DNA from: Oscillospiraceae bacterium
GTDB taxonomy: Bacteria > Bacillota > Clostridia > Oscillospirales > Acutalibacteraceae
DNA: 7,030 nucleotides
Reading direction: 5' to 3'
Assembly (NCBI GenBank): GCA_902782805.1
Contig: CACZON010000296.1
Span: 1 to 7,030, forward strand
Positions 6,236 to 7,030 of the stretch are shown piece by piece. A program made the position numbers and the translations under genes. The notes under the pieces are model-generated. The model made no database searches and had not been told where the DNA came from. It saw nothing but the letters and a program-made list of their open reading frames with translations. Numbering within the stretch: position 1 is the first letter of the stretch; each line of letters starts with the position of its first letter.

Positions 6236-6264
6236 TTGAATATTCACCGGCTTTGCGCTACAAT
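6236..6264 (+). promoter_or_regulatory. SigA-type promoter of glgB
   Basis: -35 TTGAAT (6236-6241) and -10 TACAAT (6259-6264) are separated by 17 bases. The AT-rich stretch upstream could serve as an UP element. Transcription would begin near 6271, giving a leader of about 55 bases ending in GGAGG. Confidence 0.75.
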
Positions 6265-6271
6265 ATACTTG

Positions 6272-6284
6272 GATTAAACTAATC
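6272..6284. promoter_or_regulatory. Small perfect dyad at the glgB transcription start (candidate operator)
   Basis: GATTA-AAC-TAATC is a perfect 5-bp inverted repeat around 3 bases, placed at about +2 to +14 relative to the predicted start. The location suits a repressor, but dyads this short arise easily by chance. Confidence 0.25.
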
Positions 6285-6326
6285 ACGCGAAGGCCGGAAA
6301 ACGGTACAGCGGCTTCGGAGGATCGG

Positions 6327-7030
<704 letters not shown>

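Larger units (their letters stand above)
6070..6326. other. Divergent intergenic region between the MATE gene and glgB
   Basis: These 257 bases contain no credible gene and carry back-to-back promoters for the MATE-esterase operon and glgB, whose -35 boxes are about 100 bases apart. Between them lies AT-rich DNA with the dyad AAATTTT-N5-AAAATTT (6172-6190). A 10-bp palindrome TGAATATTCA (6237-6246) overlaps the glgB -35 box, and GATTA-AAC-TAATC (6272-6284) sits at its expected start point. Confidence 0.7.

Overview
The window looks like a piece of a chromosome from a GC-rich member of the Clostridia (Bacillota), plausibly a gut or rumen Oscillospirales- or Christensenellales-type organism. 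This rests on strong GGAGG-type ribosome binding sites, SigA-type promoters (TTGACT-17-TAAAAT, TTGTCT-17-TATAAT, TTGAAT-17-TACAAT), GC-biased third codon positions, and protein families common in that class: an Old Yellow Enzyme-type flavoprotein, a GNAT with an IRIDTHRDN motif, a MepA-like MATE transporter and a type-B carboxylesterase. The lineage is an inference; there is no rRNA or other marker gene. No mobile element, CRISPR array, tRNA or rRNA is visible.

Layout, left to right. Six genes lie on the minus strand, transcribed right to left. (1) A flavin oxidoreductase cut by the left edge (1-860). (2) A GNAT acetyltransferase (945-1439). (3) A short-chain dehydrogenase (1436-2254) whose stop overlaps the GNAT start by 4 bases. 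(4) After a hairpin terminator (2288-2320), a divergent thymidylate-synthase-fold protein of archaeal/methanogen type (2321-3064) with its own near-consensus promoter. (5) A type-B carboxylesterase (3154-4650). (6) A MATE efflux pump (4672-6069), 21 bases upstream of the esterase and probably in the same transcript. On the plus strand, divergent from the MATE gene, glycogen branching enzyme glgB begins at 6327 and runs off the right edge.

How the genes may work together. MATE and esterase read as a two-gene export/hydrolysis operon from one promoter, perhaps for handling an ester-containing compound. SDR, GNAT and flavin oxidoreductase form a second cluster (carbonyl reduction, acyl transfer, enoate/enone reduction) with no promoter of its own that I can see; it may depend on readthrough from the thymidylate-synthase-like gene. 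glgB is an unrelated glycogen gene, presumably heading a glycogen operon beyond the window.

The most notable points are the archaeal-type thymidylate synthase-like protein with a nearly complete nucleotide-binding active site, and the perfect inverted repeats placed on or beside each of the three promoters. No regulator gene is present in the window. I found no convincing evidence of a wholly new multi-gene system.
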